From Pseudophaeomoniella oleicola (taxonomy: Eukaryota > Ascomycota > Eurotiomycetes > Phaeomoniellales > Phaeomoniellaceae), in the NCBI GenBank assembly GCA_003868215.1, contig QWDQ01000001.1, positions 1,158,096 to 1,222,095 on the forward strand: a stretch of DNA of 64,000 nt. The letters run 5' to 3'. The notes below the pieces were generated by a model, which made no database searches, was not told the DNA's origin, and worked only from the letters and a program-made list of their open reading frames with translations. Each line of letters opens with the position of its first letter. Position 1 is the stretch's first letter. A program made the translations under genes and the position numbers. Of this stretch, positions 44,089-56,277 are shown one piece after another.

Positions 44089-45608
44089 TGGGATCGTCCG
44101 GCAATTCGTTGCAATGCCATGTAAGTCTATCAGAACTTCCAGTATAATTCACAATTGGCTGATCCAGGCAAACCAATACAAGTGGGTTCCGGATATACTG
44201 TCGAAGGCCAAAAGACTGCCGCGGAGAAGTTCGGAGGCCTCCAAATCGAGATCATACCTGCATATCAAGAGCGACTCCGGACAATAGTATCACCCCCAGG
44301 CTATCAGGCAAGCCGAAGAAGAGGATGGCTCTTCGATCGACCGGCAGAATATGATGAATGGAAAACTCCCGCAGAGCTGAAACTCCAGCCAGGCGACAAG
44401 ATTCTCTCTTATCCAACGCCACCAACCTATACTTCACCATGCAGGGTAGTTGAAATGTTGCGAGAAGATGTAGACACGCTCATCAGTGTCAAGGTATCGT
44501 AGATCAAGGCGTGCTGATGACTTCATATTGATGGTTGAATAGGCAAAATACCAGGAGCTGCTTCCCGGCCCAGAATACGAAGAAGGGATGGATTCCCTGA
44601 CATCCGCATCGTTCTCTGGCCATATATCAGATTCCCAGGCACAGTCACTCACGTTTTCCTCTGATAACATGAATGATATGAGAGTTTTCCAGCCAGCCGA
44701 ACTCACGCAATTAATGTCTAGTGGATTCGATCCAATGATTCATGTTGAAGCTCACCCTTCCCCTGCGCAAAGAACTGTAGAACCGTTCAACGAGCAGATC
44801 GAATCAAAGTCCCCAATACCTACTCCGGATCTGAAGGCCATGGGTATAGCAGCCGGTGGGAAACTAGGTGAGTCTGAACCCCAACCCCAACTCCCAAGTC
44901 GTTCTCTACATCATATGCTCAAAACATGGCAGTACAAGATATATACCGAGATCCGTATCCTGGCCACATCTGGAATACTGGAGCAACCAGACTTGTGAAC
45001 GTCCATATTCTTGACCCAGCGAGCTGTGAAAAGATTACACATATTGTGCCGCCTCCTCCGCCCATTGATGCGATGAGCTACGCCCAGGCCAACATGAACT
45101 TCTTCGTCATCGAGGAACAAGTTGACAACCGACTCGAAGGCGGCGACTTCGACAACATCAAATCCATCAGCGGTATAGACAAAGATAAAGGAGTAGAGAA
45201 CGAACCATCATCAGATCCATCAAAGCCAACGATGTGCAAGGAATGCGAGCTCAGACTTTGCGATTGCGTGTAAGCCGCCTCACCCATTATGCCTGACAAG
45301 AGTGAAGGTCTGCTGACACCAAGAACGTCAGCATTCGGCCTTGTGGCCATCAGCTGTGCAATGTTTGCGTTCGAAAGTTGGACCAGACTTTGCCCAACCT
45401 TCAGAGTCTGGACTATTCAACCAGCGGATCTTCTCCAGAGCAATGGAAGTGCCCAGTATGCCACGATAAAGTGACCCATGTGGCGGGGTTCTCAGCGCCG
45501 ATGAATTTACCGGGAGAAGAGACATTAAACATCAGAGTTCCAGTGCATATACTGAAGATCGAAGACGGGCGAGTCAGATTCGAGTCTATTCAGCGAGGCC
45601 GAATTTAA
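44089..45608 (+). pseudogene. RING-type protein gene, 3' half, separated from its promoter by the hAT insertion
   Basis: Five exon segments (44089-44120, 44183-44493, 44543-44867, 44933-45269, 45332-45608) continue the frame of 29734-30655; together the seven exons total 2,142 bp (713 aa). The first words are GIVRQFVAMP, then LGSGYTVEGQKTAAEKFGGL, a linker, a QDIYRDPYPGHIWNTG domain, and a C-terminal RING-like zinc module: MCKECELRLCDC, then across an intron VIRPCGHQLCNVCVRKLD, then WKCPVCHDKV and the conserved end VAGFSAPMNLPGEE. Likely a ubiquitin-ligase type protein. No stop, frameshift or RIP-like damage is seen in this half, although it has lost its start. The nearest ATGs would give only partial proteins. 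Confidence 0.82.
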
Positions 45609-46026
45609 GACGATGCAGAGACTCTGATCGAAGGCTGCAACGTGATCACAGTCGTCAGTTACAGTTGAGGCACCCGGCTACCTACCATGATAACTAACCC
45701 AGATATAATCATAGGTAGTCTGTACACTTGATAAAATATATCAATTGAAAAGAATCAATTCTGTCCTCGGTACTGTGTTCTGTTCTGTTCTTGACTGGTC
45801 GTTGAATACCTGGAGATAAGTTGTAGATAAATATCTCAGTACTCAGGGAAGCGGACCGAAGTCCGATGAGAACTAAATGTTGTATAATATCTGAGGACCC
45901 ACCGTTATCAGCAACATTTCACAAACCGAACGGACCTTGTTCGACTTTCTACAGGACTTACAGGGTAACGACTGTACGAGAGAATCTCCTATTCTGTCTT
46001 CTTGTAGCGATGGGTCTGCGAATGCT
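45609..46026. other. Intergenic region
   Basis: 418 bp between the RING gene remnant and the first subtelomeric regulator. Plus-strand frame is open from 45,937 without an ATG. Contains TATA-like AT stretches only. Confidence 0.4.
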
Positions 46027-47732
46027 ATGGCGACTAAGCGGCCATTCTACGGACGGCGACGTACGGCTCGAAGTCGACAAGGTTGTCTCTTCTGTCGCCA
46101 ACGAAAGCTCAAATGCGACGAAAGCATACCATCGTGTTTCCGTTGCAGAGAGAACGTCAGAGCATGCGAGTATGGACTTAAGCTCACTTGGCCGGATGAA
46201 GCTGCAGCTAAAGGCATTATGATCGGTCGAGCAGGCGCAAGGAGAAAGGACGGTAGTTGCAGACCTACTCGACCCAACATCTCAGACACGGGAGCTTCGT
46301 GGCTATCATCCTGGCGCCTACAGGCAAATATCGAGTTTCTAAATACGACAGCCTGTGATATTGAGCTACACCTTGCAGATGGTGAATCTCAGGATGCTGT
46401 GTCTGAGCTTTTTTGTTCAAGGACAATGTTACCCCCCACAAGGCCTTTGATGTTAACCTCACCTCTTGAATGTGATCAATATACTACCGGACGCAGTTCT
46501 CCAGAGAGGATATCAAATCTCTTCAGTTTCTGTGAGTCTCTGACAAAGTCAACGGCATTACTATTATATCTGACGGAGAAATAGATACTCACAGGATGTG
46601 TGAAACATCCATTCTTTTCGATGGACAGCACAATGGTTATCGACATGCCATAATACCGTTATGTACTCAATCTCCATTGTTGATGCATTCGGTCCTTGCT
46701 GTCGCCGCCAATCATATGAGCTTCAAGGATCCCACTTATAGAGCAATCGCTCTGAAATACCGTGGCAAGTCGCTCCAATTGCTTCGTGCGTCGTTGTCAC
46801 GGCTTTGCCGAAACGAAACATTGACAGAACTTCTGGGAACCATCATGATGCTCTGCTACTTTGATATTTCCGATGGATGTCAGACAAAATGGCTCGTCCA
46901 CCTCGGCGGAGCAACTCATCTCACCAAAACCCTCAGAGAAAGAACAGCAGCTGCCGAAGTGAACGGATTCGCATTTGCCTTTATAGCACAGTATTTTGCC
47001 TCGCACTGTATTATGGCCTACACAGCTTTGACGGATCATTCCGAAGAGACGACTTTGCTTGCAGAAAGCCGATTTTGGCTGCAGAGCGTCTCAAAACCAA
47101 AGTCAGAGGTTGACTGCATAGTTGGCTGCTCAAAGGAACTTATGTCAATAATCCTTGAAACCTGCAAACGGGTGAGGTCTAAACAAGCTAACATTCCAGA
47201 CAAATATCAGGAAAACTTGGCGTGGAAGGTCAGCTTGGAGGACAAACTTGAAAGTCTTACGCAATGTCTACCAGCAACCACGAACTACGCTTTTCCTAGT
47301 GCGATGAGAGCCCTGAAATCCGCCGAAACATTTAGGCGAGCCGCAATTATACTCCTGCAGTATCTTAGTCCTCAATCATACGCAAAGAACGACCGCGTGC
47401 GAAGCGAGACATGTGCGATCCTCGATCTCATACGAAACAGCCCGGTCTTACCCGATGGCAGGAGGTCAACGTCTCTTTGGCCACAGTTCATCGCGGCATG
47501 CAATGTTACTACAGACGATGAGAGGATGTTCATTCTCAACAGGTTTCGCGAGATCGAAAGTCGAAAGAGATTTGGGAACGTGAAAGCTGTGCGAGAGGTC
47601 GTGCAGCAAGTTTGGAAGCAAAATGACCTTTCAAGTGACTTGCCAAATCTATCGGAGCGTTCCATTAGAAGAACGCCATTCCCCTGGGAGAAGGTCACGA
47701 GGCGGCTCGGCTGGTATATGAGCTTGACATAG
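46027..47732 (+). CDS. Zn2Cys6 transcription factor with fungal_trans-like middle region
   Basis: A sequence-specific nuclear regulator. Two exons (46027-46531, 46585-47732) give 550 aa. The Zn2Cys6 cluster lies at the very N-terminus: C20, C23, C30, C37, C40 and C47 in GCLFCRQRKLKC and IPSCFRCRENVRACEY, with basic residues before it (GRRRTARSRQ). The second exon carries the common regulatory region of this class, beginning YTHRMCETSILFDG and ALAV-type helices (MHSVLAVAANHMSF; LLGTIMMLCYFDISDG; WLVHLGGATHLTK) and ending RFREIESRKRFGNVKAVREVVQQVW, typical of Acr2/UGA3-like regulators. The stop lies 107 bp from the convergent MFS transporter stop, so it may control that gene and the oxoprolinase beyond it (inference). 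Confidence 0.87.
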
Positions 47733-47839
47733 GTCTATACTTCGAGCTGACTAGTGCAATATCGCGGAAAAGGACAATCCCCTTCACAAGAAGTGATGAC
47801 TATTCAGGAAAAAATCCATCCCTCGATCCGGCAGATATG

Positions 47840-49572
47840 TCAGTAGACGTACCTAAAAGCCTTATTCTCAAAGTCCGTGATGTCATCTGATGCGCCAATG
47901 AGCTCCGGTTGATGATCTATCAAGTTCAATTCCTTGTCCCAGCGCTTGTTGACAAGCCAATAATTGGCTCCGTACGCTACAATGAGCACCACACAGGCAC
48001 AGTAACAACCAAGCATTGTGCGAATTCCAGTTGGATACGTGGGCGACTCCGAGTCTAGGAACGCTTGTGGACCGATAAAATTGCCGACACAATAAGCGAC
48101 CCAATTGCCCGAGAAGACAAATAGCTTCTTTGTATAGCCTCCAGTGTTGGCAATGGGCAGACTCATCGATGTGGTGAAAACGGCAAGATAGGTGTAGAAG
48201 AAGTAAAGCCCTCCAAGACGGCCAGCAGGATGCGACTCGGGCAGCTTGTAAATCAGGATTGTGCCGATGATTGGAGGTATACAAGCCATAGAGACCCAGA
48301 AAGTTCTGGGTACTTTACCATTGCTCTGATACATGGCAAGAGTGAAAATCCAGCCCGTTACGGTCGAAATGACACCAGTTGGCATACCGAGCAATGTCGT
48401 TTCGAAGGTGGAATATCCAAGGCCTCTGATAATCAGACCGTTGAACTGATCGTGTAGTATTAGCAGTCACTCAGAAGGGAAGGCATTTAGTCTACTTACA
48501 GCGAGTATTCCTCCATTCGGAATGTTACATAGCACAACAAACACCCACATGATATAGACACTGGGGTCACGCAAGGCCTCAAAAACTTGAGGCCATTTGA
48601 ACTCTCGATCAGTGGTACCAGTTTGATTCAGCCTGACCCTTTCGAGGGCAATTATTTTCTCCTTCGGATTGAGCCATGACGCTGTCTCTGGCGCATCCGG
48701 AAGCAGCAAGTAAATCAGGATTGCCCACCCCATGGTGAAAGAACCTGTTATGACGAAAATATAGCGCCAGGGGCTCAGTGATCCATGGATGTGTCCACAG
48801 CCGTATGATACGAGCCCGTTGAAAACAGAGCTAAAGGCGTTGTACCAGATAGTGGTCCTGAACGGCTGCTCTTCCTTTCGATACCACATGGCAGTGATTG
48901 CGCTGAATGCGGGTACTTTTGCAACCTCGAAGGCTCCGAGAAAGAATCGGCAGACAAGCAATTCGGCATAGTTGTGACAACCGGCTGATATCAATTAATT
49001 ATATACTGAGCATACTGGGTTCTTCAGTCATCTCACTTACCCATACATGTCAAGGCCAGACCCCAGAGTAAGACATTAATAGCCACATACTTTCCTAGGG
49101 GAAATTTCTGCATGATGAAAGTGGCTGGCGCGATCCAGAAGAGGGATCCGAAATCATAGATGCTTGAGACCCAACTATACTGTTGGCCGTGAAGACCAGT
49201 ATCTTTGCTCATCCCATATACAACAGCATAGGAAAGCCTGCTTGTGTGTTAGTAATCATTCTGTTGAGGAACATCTCTCAATCCGAATCTACACCTACAC
49301 GACCTTGTCGAGTCCTCCAAGCATCAACGTTATGCACATAACAGGCATGAGTCGCATATCTATTTTCCATAGCAGTTTCCTTTCGTCGTGACGCTATGGG
49401 ATTAAGCATCAGCCTTGGTATAAAAGTTTGTAAACACCATTAAACTTACAGAGAATTGCTCTTCAGAAAGCTCATCGACAGATCCAACACGTACAGACTT
49501 GGCCGTAATCGATGCTGGCTTAAAATCCAGGCTATTCTTGACAGGGTCCATCTGGACTGGTTCGAAGGCCAT
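47840..49572 (-). CDS. MFS transporter, anion:cation symporter (Dal5/Tna1 allantoate permease) family
   Basis: Plasma-membrane symporter for small organic anions such as allantoate, nicotinate or dipeptides. Five exons on the minus strand: 49572-49450, 49393-49299, 49237-49041, 48984-48500, 48445-47840; 501 aa, typical length. The cytosolic N-terminus (MAFEPVQMDPVKNSLDF) leads to RHDERKLLWKIDMRLMPVMC, the first family signature, then LGGLDKVVLSYAVVYGMSKD, AGCHNYAELLVCRFFLGAFE, the inner loop with WLNPKEKIIALERVR, and the terminal DITDFENKAFRY. About twelve membrane segments. The gene is divergent from the oxoprolinase with 766 bp between starts, which suggests shared control and a substrate relevant to that enzyme (inference). 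Confidence 0.9.
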
Positions 49573-50338
49573 TGCGAAGAAGATTCGCCGAGAGAGGAGA
49601 GTACTGATCAAATACTTCCGTCAAGCACGAAGAGGAGCACCTAGAGCTAGTCGAGATCTCGAATATGGTATTCAGCGCTGTGACAGCCTCATTATATCTT
49701 GTATTAAATCATGACATGCCTGCCGCGCAGCGTAGATGGGTATTCTGCCACTAATGTTTCGTTGGCAGGTAGAGACGCGATATGGAAGAAGATTGCTCTC
49801 GGTACACTGGCTGGCACCGTGGACTGCAGCTCCCTGTTGTTCTGATTCGCTCGCACATCCCGAATTGCTACAGGGTTCGAACAACTAGCACGGTGGACGT
49901 GCATTTCGTGCCAACAACGGAGATAGACTATGATAAGAGAGAGTCGTAAAGAGATAACCTTCAGAGTGGTGAGAAGGTAGAAGCGCGATAAGCAAAGATA
50001 GATCTGCCGGCGAAGTTTTGCCGAATTGCCCGTTTAGCTCCGACTACTGTACGCAACCTCATGCAGTTTGTTATCATTCTCGGTACCTCCCTTAATCTAC
50101 ACAATCAAAGAGAGGGTCCAAGACGCTATGTGTTGTATTCTCTTCGGACGAGTGTCTTCGGTAGGTCCAGATAAAGATAAACAGTCAAGGAAGAGGTCTT
50201 CTTTCCGTTCGCTCTACGGGGAGCCAACCTCATGAAAGATGACGCATTCTCCATAAAAGTCCTGAGCATCCTCACTATATGTATGCATTATCGTCGAAAA
50301 TAATTATATGAACTCAAGGAACTAGGACTGAGCTCGAT
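49573..50338. other. Divergent promoter region between MFS transporter and oxoprolinase
   Basis: 766 bp with no gene. Several CGG and CCG words that could serve Zn2Cys6 binding are present, but I see no unambiguous paired site. Candidate shared regulatory region. Confidence 0.4.
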
Positions 50339-53300
50339 ATGGGGTCAGTAACGTTGAGCACCAGTGAAGGTCTGAAGGTTGCCATCGACCGAGGAGGGAC
50401 GTTTACGGACTGTTATGCCGAAGGCCCAGCTCTCGACAGCCCTATCATCGTCAAATTGCTCTCTGTTGGTCAGTAAATCTATCTGTGAGTGCATCTTGAT
50501 GGCCTAATGTTCGTAACCCGATAGACCCCGCCAACTATCCTGATGCACCTACTGAAGGTATTCGACGAATTCTTGAGGTGGCCTCAGGAAAAGTCATACC
50601 CCGCGGGCAGAAGATCGATGCTTCCGATATCGAAGTGATTCGTATGGGCACTACAGTAGCTACCAATGCACTGCTGTAACTCTGCCGTGAAGAACTCCGA
50701 CAGGATACTGTTGCTAAGATTTCGACAGAGAACGCAAAGGCGAACGCCATGCTCTGGCCATCACGAAGGGGTTCGGAGATGTGCTTAGTATAGGAACGCA
50801 GAATCGTCCGGCATTGTTCGATCTCAATATCAGGAAGCCTGATGTGCTGTTCTCTGATGTCGTTGAGATCGACGAACGAGTGACCGTGGAAGGGTAAGCA
50901 TGATAGCTGACATGGCACGTATTGAAAAGCCCACTAATTGGAACCCAGCTATACCTACGATCCTTTTAAAACGAAAATTGTCTCCGAGTCTGACAACAGA
51001 CTTGTGATGGGTACCAATGGAGACGTCGTGAGAATATTGAAAACGCCATGTCAGTTGATATTGGTCGCTTCCTGGTATCCGCACTGACTGGAGATAAGGC
51101 CCAGAATCTATTCGGAATGACTTCCTCAAGCTACGCGAGAAAGGGTACGAGAGTATTGCGATCTGTTTGGTGCACTCATTTGCCTTTCCAGACCACGAAA
51201 CCCAAGTGGCACAGATCGCCCGAGATTGCGGCTTCAAGTACATATCTGTATCTTCGAAAATTTTACCGATGATCAAGCTGGTCTCAAGGGGCCAGTCCAC
51301 CACGGCTGATGCTTATTTGACCCCTCATGTTCGAAGATATATCGATGGCTTCCTTTCCAATTTTCAGAACCGGCTGGAGGGAACGCGAGTCGAATTCATG
51401 CAAAGTGATGGTGGTCTTATAAGTTATGATCAATTCACAGGACTGAAGGCTATCTTAAGTGGCCCGGCCGGAGGCGTCGTGGGATATGCTGAGACGTCCT
51501 GGTCTCCAACAGAGCTCAAGCCCGTCATAGGATTCGATATGGTTTGTCAAACCTACTGTCAAGGTATCAAAATAGGCTGACTGAGGAGCAGGGCGGCACA
51601 AGCACTGACGTATCACGTTACGATGGTGTCTATGAACATACTTTGGAAACAATAACAGCAGGCGTGACAATCCAATCACCCCAACTGGACATTACGACTG
51701 TTGCCGCCGGTGGTGGTAGTATATTGCATTGGAGGAACGGTATAATGTCGACAGGGCCTGATTCAGCAGGAGCACATCCCGGCCCAAGTTGCTACAGAAA
51801 GGGAGGTCCATTAACTATCACGGATGCCAATCTGTTCCTAGGTCGTATCATACCTGAGGAGTTCCCGCAAATATTTGGCCCCGAGGAGAATCAACCCCTG
51901 GATTCTGAAGTATGTGAAGAGAAATTCACCACTTTAGCATATCAAATATCCGCCGATAGCAATGTCGACAAGACTCCAGAAGAAGTTGCTTACGGCTTTA
52001 TCAATGTGGCCAATGAGTCTATGGCAAGGGCAATACGAGAAGTGACCGAGGCACGTGGCTTTGATACTGCATCCCATAATCTCTCATGTTTCGGTGGAGC
52101 GGGAGGCCAGCATGCAGCGGATATTGCTCGTATGCTAAGAATCAAGACGGTGATCATTCATCGGTACTCGTCAATTCTATCAGCGTTTGGCATGTCCTTG
52201 GCCGATTTGGCCGTTGAGGAACAATCACCAAGTATTGAGATTTATGGTGAAGAGAGTTCCCTGCGGATTGAAAAGGTCATCTCACAGCTGCAGGCACAAG
52301 CATCAGAAAAGCTTGTAAGCCAAGGTATCCGAACCGAAAACATCCACTACGAGACATTTCTCAATATGCGCTATCATGGGACGGACACCGCTTTGATGAT
52401 TTTGCGACCCCAAAAAGGGGATTTCGAATCGGCCTTCCTGGAGGCCCATATGAGAGAGTTCACCTTCCTTCTTCATGGACGAGACATTCTCATAGACGAT
52501 GTCAGAGTAAGAGCGATAGGCAATAACAACAGAACTACTAAGGGTAGGCCTGACAACTCACCGCTTCCAGAGCTCAAGCAATTGGCTTCATGCAAGCAGG
52601 TACTGGAACCCAACAATCAGATGCATAAGGCGAGTGTCTACTTCCTAGGCTTTGGCCGTACAGAGTCCCCAGTGTATCAACTTGGGGAACTGAGAGCAGG
52701 CTCGACAGTACCGGTAGGTAAGTAGCCTTGTTGACGAACCTTGCTCACAATAACAAGGGACCTGCCATAATACTAGACGCTACGCAAACTATTGTAGTGC
52801 CACCTGGAAGTACGGCAACAGTGCTCTCGAAACATGTCATCCTCGACATCGATATCGACCGAAATGACAGCCTAGATGCTGTGACAATTGATCCCATCCT
52901 GTTATCAGTCTTCAGCCAGCGATTCATGAGCATTGCCGAAATGATGGGCCGAACACTACAAAAGACCGCTGTTAGTGCCAACATTGCGGAACGACTGGAT
53001 TTTAGTTGTGCGATATTTGGACCAGATGGTGGCCTTGTAGCAAATGGTACGTCCCATCTCTATACGAGACAACGTACCTAGACTAACTCGAGTAGCTCCC
53101 CATGTCCCCGTCCATCTGGGGTCGATGCAGTACTGTATTGAGTATCAACATAATCTTCACAAGGGGACTCTAAAGCCTGGTGATGTGTTGCTGTCTAATC
53201 ATCCAATAGCTGGTGGGACACACCTGCCTGATCTGACAGTGATCACACCCTGCTTCGATGAAGCTGGTAAGGAAATCGTCTTCTATTGTGCCTCAAGAGG

Positions 53301-54646
53301 TCACCACACGGATATTGGAGGCAGTGGCGTCACCTCGATGAGTCCGAACGCAAGATTCTTATGGGAGGAAGGGGCCGCCATCAAGTCCTTCAAACTGGTT
53401 AGCAACGGCAATTTTGACGAGTCGGGAATTGAAAGGCTCTTTGTGGATGAGCCAGCTTCCCATCCAGGCTGCTCAGGGACTAGAAGGCTTTCAGTGAGTC
53501 ACTTGATCACTATTAGAAAGTCGCGCTGAACAATGTACAGGACAACATTAGTGATCTCAAAGCCCAAATCTCTGCAAATAACAAAGGCATCCAGCTCATC
53601 CATGCCCTCTTCAAAGAAAGCGGCCAGGAGGCTGTCATCATGTATATGAAGGCAATCCGAGAAAACGCAGAGGTGTCGACAAGAGCATTCCTGGCTGACG
53701 CAGCGCAAAAGACCGGGCCCGAACTTGAAGCCGTTGATTATCTCGATGATGGCTCCCCGATCAGGTTACGCATCACAATTGACCAGCAAGCGAAATCCGC
53801 CGTTTTCGACTTTACTGGCACTGGAGATGAAACTTTGAACAACCTCAACGCACCGCCAGCCATTACGCATTCCGCGATCATGTACTGTTTGCGCTGCTTG
53901 GTTAATGTGCCGAGTATGCCTCTAAATCAAGGTGTCCTCAACCCCATCGAGTAGGTGCCAACCACCCAATTTTCAATGTGACTGCTAATCCAAATGCCAG
54001 AGTCAAAATTCCCTTCGGAACGGTTTTGAACCCTTCAGAAGACGTTGCTGTATGTGCCGGCAATCCTATCACTTCCCAACGTATCGTGGACGTCATCTTT
54101 CGCGCATTCAAAGCCTGTGCTGCAAGCCAAGGAGATTCAAACTGCATAGGGTTTGGTTTCGGCGGCAAAAATCCTCAGACTGGAGTAGTCGAAAAGGGGT
54201 TTGGATATGGCGAAACTATTTGCGGCGGTAGCGGAGCTGGACCTGGATGGCACGGTGCTAGCGGTGTACATGTGCATATGACCAACACCAGGATCACGGA
54301 TGTGGAGACCTTAGAGAAGAGATATCCAGTGCTCTTGAAGCAATTTGCGATAAGGAAGGGGTCGGGAGGTAAGGGTGAGTTCAAAGGAGGAGACGGAGTT
54401 ATCAGGGAGATCCAGTGCCGCATGCCTTTGCGTGTTTCGGTTATAACTGAACGGAGAGTCCATCGACCGTATGGGATGATGGGTGGAGAACCAGGTCACT
54501 GCGGTCGTAACACATGGATTCGAAGAGGAGAACATGAGGAAAGAAGAGTCAACATGACCAGCAGGGCTCTTGTGCAAATGGGCACAGGAGATTCCCTAGA
54601 GATCTGTACTCCAGGAGGAGGCGCTTGGGGAGCTAAGCTAGCTTAA
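50339..54646 (+). CDS. 5-oxoprolinase (ATP-hydrolysing), hydantoinase A/B fusion
   Basis: Catalyses ATP-dependent opening of 5-oxo-L-proline to L-glutamate in the gamma-glutamyl cycle; cytosolic. Ten exons: 50339-50468, 50525-50675, 50729-50893, 50949-51049, 51099-51541, 51592-52713, 52758-53046, 53096-53493, 53541-53950, 54001-54646; total 3,855 bp, 1,284 aa, matching the roughly 1,285 aa of yeast Oxp1 and human OPLAH. The N-terminal hydantoinase A part has [17 protein letters not shown] and [18 protein letters not shown], then [27 protein letters not shown] and [12 protein letters not shown]. The C-terminal hydantoinase B part has [60 protein letters not shown] and the end TPGGGAWG. Exons 5 and 7 need AAG acceptors. 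No disabling change seen; could also act on related lactams or hydantoins. Confidence 0.93.
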
Positions 54647-54725
54647 CCAGATGTATTCAATAAAGTGATGGATGTAGGCCAGATCAAGTACTTGAGAGCA
54701 AAAGCATTGCTGTTGGTCCAATCTA

Positions 54726-55840
54726 CTAATCCTGCCTGTCTGGATCTAATGTGACTTTGTTGCCAATAATCTGATCAATCTCATCCATGACCTCTGGGGT
54801 CAACTTGTCCAGGATCTGGAGAGACTTGACATTCTCCAAGATCTGCTCTGGTCTGGAAGCACCTGTAATGACCGAAGATACGTTCTTGTTTTTCAGACAC
54901 CATGCAAGTGCCAGTTGAGACTGCGATACGTTCAGCTTTACGGCAATTGGCTGGAGATTGTAGATGATTAGCATCGAGCTTTGGTACGGGCCAAAAGATA
55001 GACTCTCACCTTCAACTTGGCAACCTTTTCGACATTGGTCCTCCATTCGTCATTTCCATAATTGGCACGAATGTAATCAGCGAATTTGTCTTTGCTCACA
55101 GAAAAACGCGAATCCGGAGGAGGCGCATTCGCCGCATCATTGTACTTGCCACTCAACAGTCCCATTTTCAACGGACTGAATGTCGTCAATCCCAAACCGA
55201 ATCTTTTGTACAATCTCTGGAACTCTCCCTCGACCTTCTTCCTGTCCAAAATGTTGTACAATGGCTGTTCAACGATTGGAGCGATGAGTTTCAATTCCTT
55301 TGCTATCCCACATGCTTCGGCGATCTCATCAGCACTCCATTCCGACGTCCCCCAGTAAAATGCCCATCCCTTCTCAATCACATGGTTGAATGCTCGAACA
55401 GTCTCCTCCATCGGCGTCAGTCGATCAGGCCGATGGGCATACACGACGTCGACGTATTCCAAATCCAGACGTTTTAGCGACGTCCGAAGTCCTTCGACGA
55501 TATGCTTCCGTGACAGACCGTGGTTGTTTACCAGGATTTCTCCATTGTGCCCTCCCCAATTCAACTTTGTCGTGATCACGAGATCGTTTCGATTCCAATC
55601 GAACTTCTTGATCGCTTTGCCCATCATGATCTCCGATTGTCCTGCGGCATAGCTTTCAGCCGTGTCGAAGAAGTTGATGCCGCAGTCGTAGGCTTGCTTC
55701 ATACAAGCGAATGTCTGCTCATTCTCGACGTGACCGCCGAATGTCATCCAACCCCCGAGTCCTAGGACAGAGACATGTAAACCGGAGTTCCCGAGTCGGC
55801 GATATTGCATGCCTGTTTTTCGAGGTTCGGGCCACGCCAT
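54726..55840 (-). CDS. Aldo-keto reductase (potassium-channel beta-subunit-like AKR)
   Basis: NADPH-dependent carbonyl reductase. Two exons, 55840-55010 and 54950-54726, 59-bp intron, 351 aa. The start MAWPEPRKTGMQYRRLG was chosen over an upstream in-frame ATG at 55870 because it lies closer to the conserved MQYRRLGNSG. The AKR tetrad is intact: D59 and Y64 in FFDTAESYAAGQSE, K92 in ITTKLNWGG, H136 in VVYAHRPDR. The cofactor end has SSVITGASRPEQILENVKSL. The sequence type (GLGGWMTFGG, YWGTSEWSADEIAEA, TTFSPLKMGLLSGKYN) is the AKR6-like group found in fungi as soluble enzymes. It converges on the oxoprolinase stop with 79 bp between, which may indicate functional association. Substrate unknown. 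Confidence 0.92.
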
Positions 55841-56277
55841 TTTTCCTTCTCTGCCTGCTTCAAGAATCAAGACAGATGACTACAAAAGTTCTACACCGCA
55901 AACCAATTTCTTCTTTTTCTCCTGGACCATATAGCTTTATTTATATGTCGGCCAGCCAAGCAAGCCTTGGTCCACTCTATTACCGCCACCATGGCCACTG
56001 TTCATCTTTTGCTGTCCGGGGAAAATTTCGGGTTCTCGTTGTAAGTATACGTGGGGCCGCAGATGGGCGAAGGCGTTCCGCACATGCGACATCTTTTCAT
56101 TAAACTTAACGGTTTTGGCGTCTACTTATTTTCCCCTCTGCTTGTCCCTGGGAAGGCTATCTTCATCTCATGGTCTTGACAGAATGAAGGATACTATCAG
56201 CTTCTCCAAACAGGATTCCGTTTACATCGACGGAGCTCCTAACCAAATATCAAACGATTATTATGTCTATGTAGGCC
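55841..56277. other. Intergenic region upstream of the aldo-keto reductase
   Basis: 437 bp; probable reductase promoter and 3' end of the second regulator gene. No further feature seen. Confidence 0.4.
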
